DNA of 64,000 bases from an uncultured Pseudomonadota bacterium. Its GTDB lineage: Bacteria; Pseudomonadota; Gammaproteobacteria; Burkholderiales; SG8-39. Below, in pieces: positions 27,988 to 35,506 of this stretch. The notes under the pieces are model-generated. The model ran no database searches and was not told the origin of the DNA. It was given only the letters and a program-made list of their open reading frames with translations. The stretch is from positions 62,001 through 126,000 of the forward strand of contig CAIXPL010000019.1 in assembly GCA_903921325.1 (NCBI GenBank), written 5' to 3'. Each line of letters begins with the position of its first letter. The stretch's first letter is position 1. Position numbers and translations under genes: made by a program.

Positions 27988-29949
27988 TCACACTCCATCC
28001 GGGCCACGTTCGTCGGCACCGCCCGAGTTGCGCAACGCCGTGCGTAGCTCTGCGGCCAAGGTCCGCAGCGCCCGCTCACGCTCGCGCTCCTCGTCGCTCA
28101 AGCTGCTCAACGCGTATATCGCCTTCAATTCCGCGTCAACCGCCTTCAGGCGCATCTGAAAAATCGCCCCTTCCAATTCTGCGCGGACCCCGTCCTTGCC
28201 CAGATCAAGCCCCATCAGGTCGGCCTGCGCACGGTTGAGCAGCGACTCGTGCGTACTATCCCGAAAATGCTCGGCAATGGCGGCGCTGCCGGCCTGCGGC
28301 AGATCGTTCAAGAATTGAATCAATGCGTGTAGCGCCAAACCTTCTGGTGACTGCTCCGAAATCAATTCGACAGGAACGTCCGCCGCGAGTTCCGGCGCAC
28401 TCAACAAAGCACGCAGCATCTGTCGCTCGAGGCGACGATCGTTCGCCGGACGGGTCTGATCGGCAAAACGCTGCGCGGTGCCGGAGCGCCACTGGGCAGC
28501 GCTGTCGTTGCGGCGCGACCAGCCGGCCCCGGGTTTGCCGGGGTAGTCCGACTTGTTCGGATAGTTCGACTTGGCCGAATAGTTCGGCTTGCCGGCAAAG
28601 TTCCCTCGCGGCGCTGCACCCTCGGCCGCGCGCAATGCCACCGGCCGGCCGGCCCCGCGGGGTGCACTCAAGCCATAGGCGAGCGCCAGCTCTTCGGCCC
28701 CCATCTGACCCAGTGCGGCCAGCTCACGTAACAGTTGCATCTGCAGCAGTGGCGCTTTCATCGACTGCACCAGCGGTCGCGCCTCGGCCAGCAAGGCCGA
28801 GCGGCCTTCGGCGCTGTCAGCGCCATGGCGCTCGGCGAGCGAACTGGCGAGATAGCGCGACAGCGGCATGCTCTTTGCGGCCGCCTCATTGAAGCCCGCG
28901 GCGCCATGCGCGCGCACATAGGTGTCCGGATCGTCCTCGGGGGGCAGAAACAGAAAGCGGATCATCTTCCCGTCAGGCACCGCAGCAAGGCTAATCTCGA
29001 GCGCGTGCCAGGCCGCCTTGCGGCCAGCCCGATCGCCATCAAAACAGAACACGATCTCATTCACCTGACGCAGCAGTTTGGTCAGATGAATCGGCGTGGT
29101 GGCAGTGCCAAGCGTCGCCACCACATTGGCCACGCCGTGTTGCGCCAGGGCAACCACATCCATATACCCTTCGACCACAAAGATCCGGTCCTGCGAGCGC
29201 AACGCCTCGCGCGCCTGTGGCAGGCCGTACAGCTCGCGGCCTTTTTCAAACAGCGGGGTCTCAGGTGAATTCAGGTATTTCGGCTCACCGCCATCGATGA
29301 CCCGGCCACCAAAACCGATCACCTGTGAGCGCGCATTGAGAATGGGGAACATGATCCGGTCACGAAACCGGTCATAGCGGCGCGACTCGTCATTGACAAT
29401 CACCAGTCCGCATTCCACCAGCGCCGGGTCGTCGTAGTGAGTGAATGCGCCTTGCAGCGACTGCCAGCCTTCGGGCGCGTAGCCCACACCGAATCGGGCC
29501 GCGGTTTTGCCGTCCAGGCCGCGGCGTTTGAGGTACTCGATCGCCTTGGGCGAGCGTTTCAACTGCTCGCGATACCAGGTCATGGCACGCGCCATCAACT
29601 CGGTCAGATCGCTGATGCGCGGACCGTCCGACGCAGTGCCGGCATTTTGCGTGCGGTCCATCTCAGGCAGCTTCATGCCGCACTGATCGGCCAGCTCGCG
29701 CAGCGCTTCGATATAGCCAAGCCCCCCATATTCCATGAGGAAGGTGATCGCATTGCCATGGGCGCCGCAGCCAAAGCAGTGATAGAACTGCTTGGACGGA
29801 CTGACTGTGAACGAAGGGGTTTTTTCGGAATGAAACGGGCAGCAGGCGCTCATATTGGCGCCGGCCTTCTTGAGCGGCACCCGCGTGTCGATCAGCTCGA
29901 CGATATCAATCCGTGAGAGCAGATCCTGCTTGAATGATTCCGAGATCAC
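27988..29949 (-). CDS. dnaG: DNA primase DnaG
   Basis: Primase that makes RNA primers at the replication fork, 653 residues. The zinc ribbon reads CCPFHSEKTPSF with FYHCFGCGAHG (C-H-C-C). The Toprim domain has FVVEGYMDVVALAQHGV and FCFDGDRAGRKA. The C-terminal helicase-binding domain ends the protein. Between core and C-terminal domain (about residues 430-510) is a linker with six-residue repeats (NYSAKS, NYPNKS, DYPGKP). Translation starts at GTG 29949, 15 bp after yqeY. Confidence 0.97.
   Translation of the reverse strand: MISESFKQDLLSRIDIVELIDTRVPLKKAGANMSACCPFHSEKTPSFTVSPSKQFYHCFGCGAHGNAITFLMEYGGLGYIEALRELADQCGMKLPEMDRTQNAGTASDGPRISDLTELMARAMTWYREQLKRSPKAIEYLKRRGLDGKTAARFGVGYAPEGWQSLQGAFTHYDDPALVECGLVIVNDESRRYDRFRDRIMFPILNARSQVIGFGGRVIDGGEPKYLNSPETPLFEKGRELYGLPQAREALRSQDRIFVVEGYMDVVALAQHGVANVVATLGTATTPIHLTKLLRQVNEIVFCFDGDRAGRKAAWHALEISLAAVPDGKMIRFLFLPPEDDPDTYVRAHGAAGFNEAAAKSMPLSRYLASSLAERHGADSAEGRSALLAEARPLVQSMKAPLLQMQLLRELAALGQMGAEELALAYGLSAPRGAGRPVALRAAEGAAPRGNFAGKPNYSAKSNYPNKSDYPGKPGAGWSRRNDSAAQWRSGTAQRFADQTRPANDRRLERQMLRALLSAPELAADVPVELISEQSPEGLALHALIQFLNDLPQAGSAAIAEHFRDSTHESLLNRAQADLMGLDLGKDGVRAELEGAIFQMRLKAVDAELKAIYALSSLSDEERERERALRTLAAELRTALRNSGGADERGPDGV
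28543..28596 (-). repeat. 18-bp tandem repeat in the DnaG linker
   Basis: Three adjacent 18-bp units begin at 28543, 28561 and 28579 with shared pattern NTAGTTCGNCTTGNCNGN; a weaker fourth follows. They encode DYPGKP-type hexapeptides in the linker ahead of the helicase-binding domain. They are in frame. Confidence 0.7.
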
Positions 29950-29964
29950 CCCGGCGGTGGCCGG

Positions 29965-30411
29965 TCAACCGGCCAGGCTGGCTTTGACCATCGCCGATAC
30001 GCTACTCATATCGGCTCGCCCGGCGATGCGCGGTTTCAAGATCGCCATCACCTTGCCCATATCGCCCGGCGCCTTGGCACCGGCGGCGGCCACAGCAGCA
30101 GCCACCTCACGCGCCAACTCATCGGCGCTCAGTTGCGAGGGTAAATACTGGATCAGAATGTCCAGTTCAGCCTGCTCAACGGCCACCAGATCCTGCCGGG
30201 CAGCCTGCTGATATTGCGCAATCGAATCGCGCCGTTTCTTGATTTCTTTCTCGACGATCGCCACGACATCAGCGTCGGTAAGCTCGATGCGTTCATCGAC
30301 TTCGCGCTGCTTGAGCGCGGCAAGCAAGAGCCGTATCGTGCCCAGGCGCACCGTGTCCTTGGCGCGCATGGCCGATTTCATGTCTTCGGTGACTTGCGTC
30401 CTCAGGGACAT
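29965..30411 (-). CDS. yqeY: GatB/YqeY family protein
   Basis: Protein of 148 residues of the YqeY family, related to the tail domain of the tRNA amidotransferase subunit GatB. Family features are MKSAMRAKDTVRLGTIRLLLAALKQREVD and the C-terminal GAKAPGDMGKVMAILKPRIAGRAD. It commonly lies between rpsU and dnaG in proteobacteria and is presumed to act around tRNA or translation; no reaction is established. ATG 30411 is preferred to a TTG six bases earlier. Confidence 0.93.
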   Translation of the reverse strand: MSLRTQVTEDMKSAMRAKDTVRLGTIRLLLAALKQREVDERIELTDADVVAIVEKEIKKRRDSIAQYQQAARQDLVAVEQAELDILIQYLPSQLSADELAREVAAAVAAAGAKAPGDMGKVMAILKPRIAGRADMSSVSAMVKASLAG

Positions 30412-30423
30412 GGTCAATCCGCT

Positions 30424-30439
30424 CGGCCTGAACAGGCCG
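30424..30439 (-). promoter_or_regulatory. Stem-loop between rpsU and yqeY
   Basis: A 7-bp perfect inverted repeat, CGGCCTG and CAGGCCG, separated by AA (so effectively a 6-bp stem with a 4-nt loop), begins 6 bp after the rpsU stop. No U-run follows. Partial termination after rpsU, which must be made in far larger amounts than primase, is known in E. coli; this hairpin could do the same job or mark an RNA-processing site. Confidence 0.55.
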
Positions 30440-30445
30440 GCCAGA

Positions 30446-30658
30446 TCAATACATCTTTTGCGGCAGCTGCTGGCTGCGCAGGCGCTTGTAGTGGCGCTTC
30501 ACCGCAGCGGCATGCTTGCGCTTGCGCTCGGTGGTGGGCTTCTCATAGAACTCGCGTGCGCGCAGTTCAGTCAGTAGACCAGTCTTCTCGATGCTGCGCT
30601 TGAAACGGCGCAGGGCCACTTCAAACGGTTCGTTTTCCTTGACGCGTACTGTCGGCAT
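30446..30658 (-). CDS. rpsU: 30S ribosomal protein S21
   Basis: Small-subunit ribosomal protein, 70 residues ([20 protein letters not shown]), full family length with the basic C-terminus [17 protein letters not shown]. It is the first gene of the macromolecular-synthesis unit rpsU-yqeY-dnaG-rpoD and is divergent from tsaD, as in many proteobacteria. A plausible sigma-70 promoter lies 51 bp upstream. Confidence 0.98.
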   Translation of the reverse strand: MPTVRVKENEPFEVALRRFKRSIEKTGLLTELRAREFYEKPTTERKRKHAAAVKRHYKRLRSQQLPQKMY

Positions 30659-30708
30659 GAGCCCTCGGCAATCGGTTTGAGGCTGTGGGTGGCGCAAAAT
30701 GGTCGACC

Positions 30709-30738
30709 ATTGTAGCGGGTGTTTGCGCCCAGGGGCAA
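30709..30738 (-). promoter_or_regulatory. Probable sigma-70 promoter of rpsU
   Basis: Minus strand -35 TTGCCC (30733-30738), 18-bp spacer and -10 TACAAT (30709-30714). The predicted start near 30702 is followed by the palindrome GGTCGACC. It overlaps a possible divergent tsaD promoter. Confidence 0.5.
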
Positions 30739-30750
30739 GTGCTGTAGAGT
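30723..30750 (+). promoter_or_regulatory. Possible sigma-70 promoter of tsaD
   Basis: Plus-strand -35 TTGCGC (30723-30728), 16-bp spacer and -10 TAGAGT (30745-30750). It is weaker than the divergent rpsU promoter, with which it overlaps, so the two could compete. A run of seven T occurs just before the tsaD start. Confidence 0.35.
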
Positions 30751-30801
30751 GCCCGATGCCCTGAAGCACCCTGTTTTTTTATTCATTCCGCCCTGTCCCC
30801 G

Positions 30802-31893
30802 ATGCCCGCACCCGGCAAAACAGCGAATTGCGCCCCGCCGCGCCTGCGCGTACTGGGGGTGGAATCGTCCTGCGACGAGACCGGCATTGCCATTTATGAC
30901 AGCGGCGCAGGGCTGCTCGCCCAGGCGCTCCATTCGCAGATCGCTCTGCACGCCGAATATGGCGGAGTGGTGCCGGAACTGGCCTCGCGTGATCACATCC
31001 GGCGGCTCCTTCCGCTCACCCGCCAGGTGTTCGCCGAGGCCGGCCTGAGTCTCGCAGATATCGACGCCATTGCCTACACCGCCGGGCCGGGCCTCGCCGG
31101 CGCTTTACTCGTCGGGGCGAGTTTTGCCAATGCGCTCGCCCTGGGGCTGGGCATCCCTGCGCTACCCATTCACCATCTTGAAGGGCACTTGCTCTCGCCG
31201 CTGCTCTCCCAAAGCGGGGCGCAGTTTCCATTCGTTGCCCTGCTGGTGTCCGGCGGACATACCCAGCTCATGCGGGTGGGCGCCGTTGGAGACTATGAGT
31301 TACTGGGCGACACGCTCGATGATGCCGCCGGTGAGGCGTTTGACAAGACTGCGCAACTGCTCGGTCTCGGCTACCCCGGCGGACCAGCCCTGGCAGCGCT
31401 GGCCGAGCGGGGTGTTGCCGGCCGGATTCGCCTGCCACGGCCACTTTTGAATTCAGGCAATCTGGATTTCAGCTTTGCCGGCCTCAAAACCGCCGTGCTG
31501 ACCGCCTGGCGCCAGGGTGCGCAGACCGATGAGCGCCGCGCCGATCTGGCTGCCGAATTCGAGCAGGCAGTGGTCGATGTGCTGCTCGCCAAGAGCATGA
31601 AAGCCTTGCGTGCATGCGGCCTGAATCGACTGGTAGTGGCAGGCGGTGTCGGGGCCAATCGCCATTTGCGCCGCGCACTCGATGCGGCGGCGGCGCGCGC
31701 CGGTGCGACCGTGCACTACCCGCCGCTCGACCTTTGTACGGATAATGGCGCCATGATTGCTCTGGCCGGGGCGCTGCGCCTGCAACAGCACGCCGAGAGC
31801 ACGGCGCGCGGCGAATCCGGCCTGCCCCCAGCCGGTGATTACGCGTTCGGCGTTTTGCCGCGCTGGGCTTTAGCCTCGATTCGTCCGGCCTGA
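30802..31893 (+). CDS. tsaD: tRNA N6-threonylcarbamoyladenosine transferase TsaD
   Basis: Catalytic subunit that, with TsaB and TsaE, puts the threonylcarbamoyl group on A37 of ANN-decoding tRNAs. 363 residues. The ASKHA motifs are [17 protein letters not shown] and [11 protein letters not shown]; the metal-binding residues are in [12 protein letters not shown] and [12 protein letters not shown]. About 15 residues precede the normal start. The end, [13 protein letters not shown], carries the family's PRW-x-L motif. Its last 57 bp are the first of three 76-bp tandem copies reaching into plsY. Confidence 0.97.
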   Translation: MPAPGKTANCAPPRLRVLGVESSCDETGIAIYDSGAGLLAQALHSQIALHAEYGGVVPELASRDHIRRLLPLTRQVFAEAGLSLADIDAIAYTAGPGLAGALLVGASFANALALGLGIPALPIHHLEGHLLSPLLSQSGAQFPFVALLVSGGHTQLMRVGAVGDYELLGDTLDDAAGEAFDKTAQLLGLGYPGGPALAALAERGVAGRIRLPRPLLNSGNLDFSFAGLKTAVLTAWRQGAQTDERRADLAAEFEQAVVDVLLAKSMKALRACGLNRLVVAGGVGANRHLRRALDAAAARAGATVHYPPLDLCTDNGAMIALAGALRLQQHAESTARGESGLPPAGDYAFGVLPRWALASIRPA

Positions 31894-32050
31894 CCGGACT
31901 ACGGCCACCGCCTGATGCGCGTCTGGTATTTTTCCGACCGCGCCGCTGGCTTCGCTGCGGCCGGCCTGACCCGACGCCGCCCGGCACCGATTACGCGCCT
32001 GGCGTGCTCCCGCCCTGGCCTTTGGCGTCGATTCGGCCTTCCTCGCCCGA
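31837..32050. repeat. 76-bp tandem repeat, three copies, spanning tsaD 3' end, spacer and plsY 3' end
   Basis: Copies begin at 31837 (tsaD coding end), 31913 (spacer) and 31989 (plsY coding end). Compared without gaps over 62 bases, copies 1 and 3 agree at about 46 positions and copies 2 and 3 at about 39. GATTACGCG opens copies 1 and 3, and CCGGCCTGACC, with the tsaD stop, recurs in copy 2 exactly 76 bp later. The plsY stop codon is formed from the antisense of GATTAC. Confidence 0.8.
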
Positions 32051-32620
32051 TAGCAGGCGCTGCAGGTTGCTGCGATGGCGCGCGATCAGCAGTAGCGACA
32101 TCAGCACGATCGCGATCCGCTCGAATTGATCAAGCCCGAGGGCATAGGCAACTAATGGGGCAGCCAGCGCCGCGCACAGCGCCGATAGCGATGAGATCCG
32201 GAACACGAGCGCCATGCCGATCCAAATCGCGAGGACCGCGAGGCCAACCCGCCAATCGATGGCAATGAGAATGCCGGCGGCCGTGGCCACCCCCTTGCCG
32301 CCGCGAAACCCGAAAAACACCGGATAGAGATGGCCAAGGAACGCAAACAAGCCTGCCAAGGCGATCACCGCGCTCCCGCCGCCCCACTGCCGTTCGATTG
32401 CAATGGCAAGCAGCACCGCTACCACGCCCTTGCCGGCATCGCCGATCAGTGTGACCACCGCAGCCTTCTTTGATCCGCTGCGCAATACATTGGTGGCACC
32501 CGGATTTCCCGAACCGTAGCTGTGCGGATCGGGGAGTTTGAACCAGCGACTGACAATGACCGCGAAGGACAGTGAACCGAGCAAATAGCCCATCACAGCG
32601 GCGAGCAGCAGGACGACCAT
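31991..32620 (-). CDS. plsY: Glycerol-3-phosphate acyltransferase PlsY
   Basis: Membrane acyltransferase that transfers the acyl group of acyl-phosphate to glycerol-3-phosphate, the first step of phospholipid synthesis. 209 residues, five hydrophobic segments. Motifs are GSGNPGATNVLR, GHLYPVFFGFRGGKGVAT and a C-terminal RHRSNLQRLLSGEEG. The start at 32620 has GAGG 9 bp upstream. The last residues (GRIDAKGQGGSTPGA) lie beyond the usual family end and are antisense to a copy of the tsaD 3' end. Confidence 0.95.
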   Translation of the reverse strand: MVVLLLAAVMGYLLGSLSFAVIVSRWFKLPDPHSYGSGNPGATNVLRSGSKKAAVVTLIGDAGKGVVAVLLAIAIERQWGGGSAVIALAGLFAFLGHLYPVFFGFRGGKGVATAAGILIAIDWRVGLAVLAIWIGMALVFRISSLSALCAALAAPLVAYALGLDQFERIAIVLMSLLLIARHRSNLQRLLSGEEGRIDAKGQGGSTPGA

Positions 32621-32767
32621 GGTCATTTGCCTCAAAACACGCGAGAATCAACCACCGGGACATTCCGGCGCGCCGATTGTAATGCGCCCGATCGTTGCTT
32701 CGTGACAGTTATCCGCGCGCCCGTGCAACCGGGCGCTTTTCAAACGCACCTGCCTTACCTGATACGC

Positions 32768-33142
32768 TTGGACATCATATTCATACGAGCCCTCCGCCTG
32801 GAGGCAATGATCGGCATTTACCGACGCGAGCGCAGCACCAGCCAGCCCGTTGAAATGGATATTGACATTGCTCTCCCCGGCTCCGGGGTGTTTCAGACTG
32901 GCCGAGTCGCCGACACCATCGACTATGCGGCGGTGTCCGGACGCATCCGCGACATGCTGAGCGCAACCCGTTTCGGGCTGGTCGAGGAACTGGCCGAACG
33001 GATCGCACGCATGATCCTCGATGATTTTCATGCGCCATGGACCCGGGTGTCGGTTGCCAAGCTGGGTATTCTCAAAGATGCCGCCCGGGTCGGCGTGGTC
33101 ATTGAGCGTGGCGAGCGCACTCGGCCGGCGCCCAGCGCATGA
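32768..33142 (+). CDS. folB: Dihydroneopterin aldolase FolB
   Basis: Folate-pathway enzyme converting dihydroneopterin to 6-hydroxymethyl-dihydropterin, 124 residues. The TTG at 32768 is chosen because the protein then begins MDIIFIRALRLEAMIGIYRR, matching FolB from other bacteria; no ATG is well placed. The catalytic residues expected are the Glu in YRRERS, Tyr in TIDYAAVS and Lys in VAKLGIL. No good Shine-Dalgarno is visible. It overlaps the next gene by ATGA at 33139. Confidence 0.92.
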   Translation: MDIIFIRALRLEAMIGIYRRERSTSQPVEMDIDIALPGSGVFQTGRVADTIDYAAVSGRIRDMLSATRFGLVEELAERIARMILDDFHAPWTRVSVAKLGILKDAARVGVVIERGERTRPAPSA

Positions 33143-34161
33143 ACGCCCACCTCTCGCTCATGGCCCACCGTGCACTCATCGGCCACCGCGGCCTCATCTC
33201 AAGCATCATCGGCCACCTTGCAGCCGCCGGCCTCTGGCTGGCCGCCCCCACGGTCCTCGCGCAAGGCTATCCGACCCGGCCGGTTCACCTCGTCGTCCCT
33301 GCCGTTGCCGGGGGCACGGCGGACCTGCTGGCGCGCGCCGTCGGCACCGGGCTGAGTCCGCTATTGGGCCAGGCGGTGGTGATCGACAACAAGCCCGGCG
33401 CCAACACCAATATCGGGGCTGATTTCGTCGCCAAGGCGCCCGCCGATGGCTACACCCTGTGCCTGAGCGGCATGACGCTGTCGACCAACCCTTGGCTCTA
33501 TGCCAAGCTGTCCTACGACCCGCAAAAAGATCTCGCCCCGATCGGCCTGCTGGCCACCTCGGGCAACGTGCTGGTAGTCAATCCGGCCCTGTCAGCGCAT
33601 AACGTCGCAGAGTTGATCGCGCTCGCCAAGGAGCGCCCCGGCCGCTTGCATTTTGGAACCCCGGCGATTGGGGCGACCGGGCATCTGGCCGGTGAAATGT
33701 TCAATTCGATGACCGGCATACAAATCGTCGCCGTGCATTACAAAGGCGCCGCACCGGCGCTGGCTGATCTGATCGGTGGCAGCATCGAGATGACCTTTGA
33801 CAACATTCCGGCCGCGCTTGCCTATATTCGCGCCGGCAGGCTGCGCGCGCTCGGCGTTACTTCGGCGCGGCGATCCAGTGTGCTGCCCGATGTGCCCACC
33901 ATCGCCGAGGCCGGCGTGCCCGGCTACGACATATCGGCCTGGTTTGGCATTACCGCTCCGGCTGCTACCCCGGCAGAAGTGATCGATCGTCTCAATCGGG
34001 ATCTGCAACGTACCTTGCACACGGCTGCGGTAACCGAGCGGATCGAAGCGCTCGGATTTGACCCGGCGCCAGGGTCGGCGGAACAGTTCGGCACACTGAT
34101 CCGCAATGACCTGGTGCGTCTGGGCCGCATCATCCGCGAGTCAGGCGCGCGCGCCGAATAG
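33139..34161 (+). CDS. Bug-family (TctC-like) tripartite tricarboxylate receptor protein
   Basis: Periplasmic binding protein, 340 residues, signal peptide ending near TVLAQG after an unusually long n-region. Bug family marks are YPTRPVHLVVPAVAGGTADLLAR, VIDNKPGANTNIGADFVAK, and LGVTSARRSSVLPDVPTIAEAGVPGY. This family is greatly expanded in Burkholderiales and binds carboxylates or small amino compounds; most members have no dedicated permease nearby, and none is seen here. ATGA overlap with folB suggests co-translation, though no functional link is evident. Confidence 0.93.
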   Translation: MNAHLSLMAHRALIGHRGLISSIIGHLAAAGLWLAAPTVLAQGYPTRPVHLVVPAVAGGTADLLARAVGTGLSPLLGQAVVIDNKPGANTNIGADFVAKAPADGYTLCLSGMTLSTNPWLYAKLSYDPQKDLAPIGLLATSGNVLVVNPALSAHNVAELIALAKERPGRLHFGTPAIGATGHLAGEMFNSMTGIQIVAVHYKGAAPALADLIGGSIEMTFDNIPAALAYIRAGRLRALGVTSARRSSVLPDVPTIAEAGVPGYDISAWFGITAPAATPAEVIDRLNRDLQRTLHTAAVTERIEALGFDPAPGSAEQFGTLIRNDLVRLGRIIRESGARAE

Positions 34162-34192
34162 ACCCCCTGGCGAGCACCTGCATCGCATAGGC

Positions 34193-35173
34193 CTAGCCGC
34201 GTGGATGATGCTTGGCATGCAATTGCTTGAGTCTCTCGCGCGCCACATGGGTGTAGATCTGCGTGGTCGAGATGTCGGCATGCCCAAGCAGCATCTGCAC
34301 CACACGCAAATCGGCACCGTGATTGAGCAGATGCGTGGCAAATGCGTGGCGCAGGGAATGCGGCGAGAGCGCCCAGTCAGCGCGCACCTGGGCCGCGTAG
34401 CGTTTGAGCAGATACCAGAAGGCCTGGCGCGTCATCCCCTCACCACGCGAAGTGACAAACACCGCGTCGGCGGACCCATGATGCAACAGTTCGGTCCGCG
34501 CACCCGTCAGATAGCGCTGCAGCCAGGCAACGGCCTCCTCACCGAGCGGCACGAGGCGCTCCTTCGAGCCCTTGCCCACGACGCGCACCACGCCCGAATC
34601 AAGGCTGAGCTCACCCATGCGTAATCCGACCAGTTCAGACACCCGCAGCCCTGTGGCGTACAAGGTCTCGAGCATTGCTCGATCGCGCATGCCCAGCGGG
34701 CTTGCCGTGTCAGGCACCGCCAGCAATAGCTCGACATCGGCCTCCGATGAGACCCGCGGGAACCGGGTTGGTTGACGCGGCGAATCAATGTCCCGCGTCG
34801 GATCGACAGTGATCAGTCGCTGGCGCAGCGCATAGGCATAGAAGCGCCGCGTGGCGGCGAGGAACCGGGCCTGGGTGCTTGCCCGGATGGCGCCGGTCCG
34901 ATGGCGCCATGCGAGGTAGCCATTCAGCCGCGCCGCATCCGCAGCGAGTAGGTGCGCACCCAGCGGCACGCTGATACCTGGAGTGGCGGGCGCATCCGAA
35001 TGCATGCCAAGCGACACGCTTGCATCGGCCGCCGTGCCCTCACCGCCAAGCCACTGCGCAAACTGGCGCAGATCACGTCGATAGGCTTCCAGCGAATTGC
35101 GCGCAAGCCCCTCTTCGAGCCATAGCTGGTCGATGAATCGGTCAATGAGCGCGGCGTCGTTGGGTACAGCCAT
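34193..35173 (-). CDS. xerD: Tyrosine recombinase XerD
   Basis: Site-specific recombinase that, with XerC, resolves chromosome dimers at dif. 326 residues, about 28 longer than E. coli XerD. The catalytic residues are in ATGLRVSELVGL (Arg), KGSKERLVPLG (Lys), SPHSLRHAFATHLLNHGADL (His, Arg) and LGHADISTTQIYTHV (His, Tyr). The extra residues are a Ser/Gly/Pro-rich insert in the N-terminal core-binding domain (after QFAQWLGGEG). ATG 35173 is used. The gene faces the Bug receptor gene. Confidence 0.95.
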   Translation of the reverse strand: MAVPNDAALIDRFIDQLWLEEGLARNSLEAYRRDLRQFAQWLGGEGTAADASVSLGMHSDAPATPGISVPLGAHLLAADAARLNGYLAWRHRTGAIRASTQARFLAATRRFYAYALRQRLITVDPTRDIDSPRQPTRFPRVSSEADVELLLAVPDTASPLGMRDRAMLETLYATGLRVSELVGLRMGELSLDSGVVRVVGKGSKERLVPLGEEAVAWLQRYLTGARTELLHHGSADAVFVTSRGEGMTRQAFWYLLKRYAAQVRADWALSPHSLRHAFATHLLNHGADLRVVQMLLGHADISTTQIYTHVARERLKQLHAKHHPRG

Positions 35174-35506
35174 GCCCGCATCGTAGCCCAATCGACCAAC
35201 TGAACCGGCAGCAGGTGTGCATCGCTCTAGCCTGGCTCGGGTCAGGCCTGGGCCGGTGGTGCAAACATCGAAGGCACCGCAGGGATCACAGCGGCGCGCG
35301 ATGCGCCTGTACTGCGCCGCAGCATTATGCTATCCTCGACGGGCTTTGCCATAGCGGCAGGGATAGCCGGTGCCACTGATTGGAATCAGGCCCATCGGGC
35401 TCGCTCTGTTGGCTGATCAAAGCCCTGCTGCGCGGTCTTGTCGGTGCAAACCGTACAAGGCCTGCCCCACCCCACTGACTCCTCACCCTGGGAAAGACGC
35501 CGAGCC
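35174..35506. other. Divergent spacer xerD / typA with possible typA leader hairpin
   Basis: No gene is seen in these 333 bp. An inverted repeat, GCTATCC at 35329-35335 and GGATAGC at 35361-35367, encloses a smaller one, TGCC-ATAGC-GGCA (35347-35359). A TG-TATCCT-like -10 overlaps the left arm. A promoter and leader structure for typA here are possible but not certain. The sequence on to the typA start has a GGGAAAG ribosome site and nothing else I recognise. Confidence 0.45.

Noticed and set aside
30770-30782. Run of seven T before tsaD as a terminator
   Set aside because: No hairpin precedes the T-run and no plus-strand gene ends there.
31883-31899. GTCCGG-CCTGA-CCGGAC hairpin at the tsaD stop as terminator
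   Set aside because: It overlaps the last codons, lacks a T-run and is explained as part of the 76-bp repeat.
35438-35506. Upstream extension of typA
   Set aside because: The family N-terminus starts at 35507 with a ribosome site; the extra 23 codons have no similarity.
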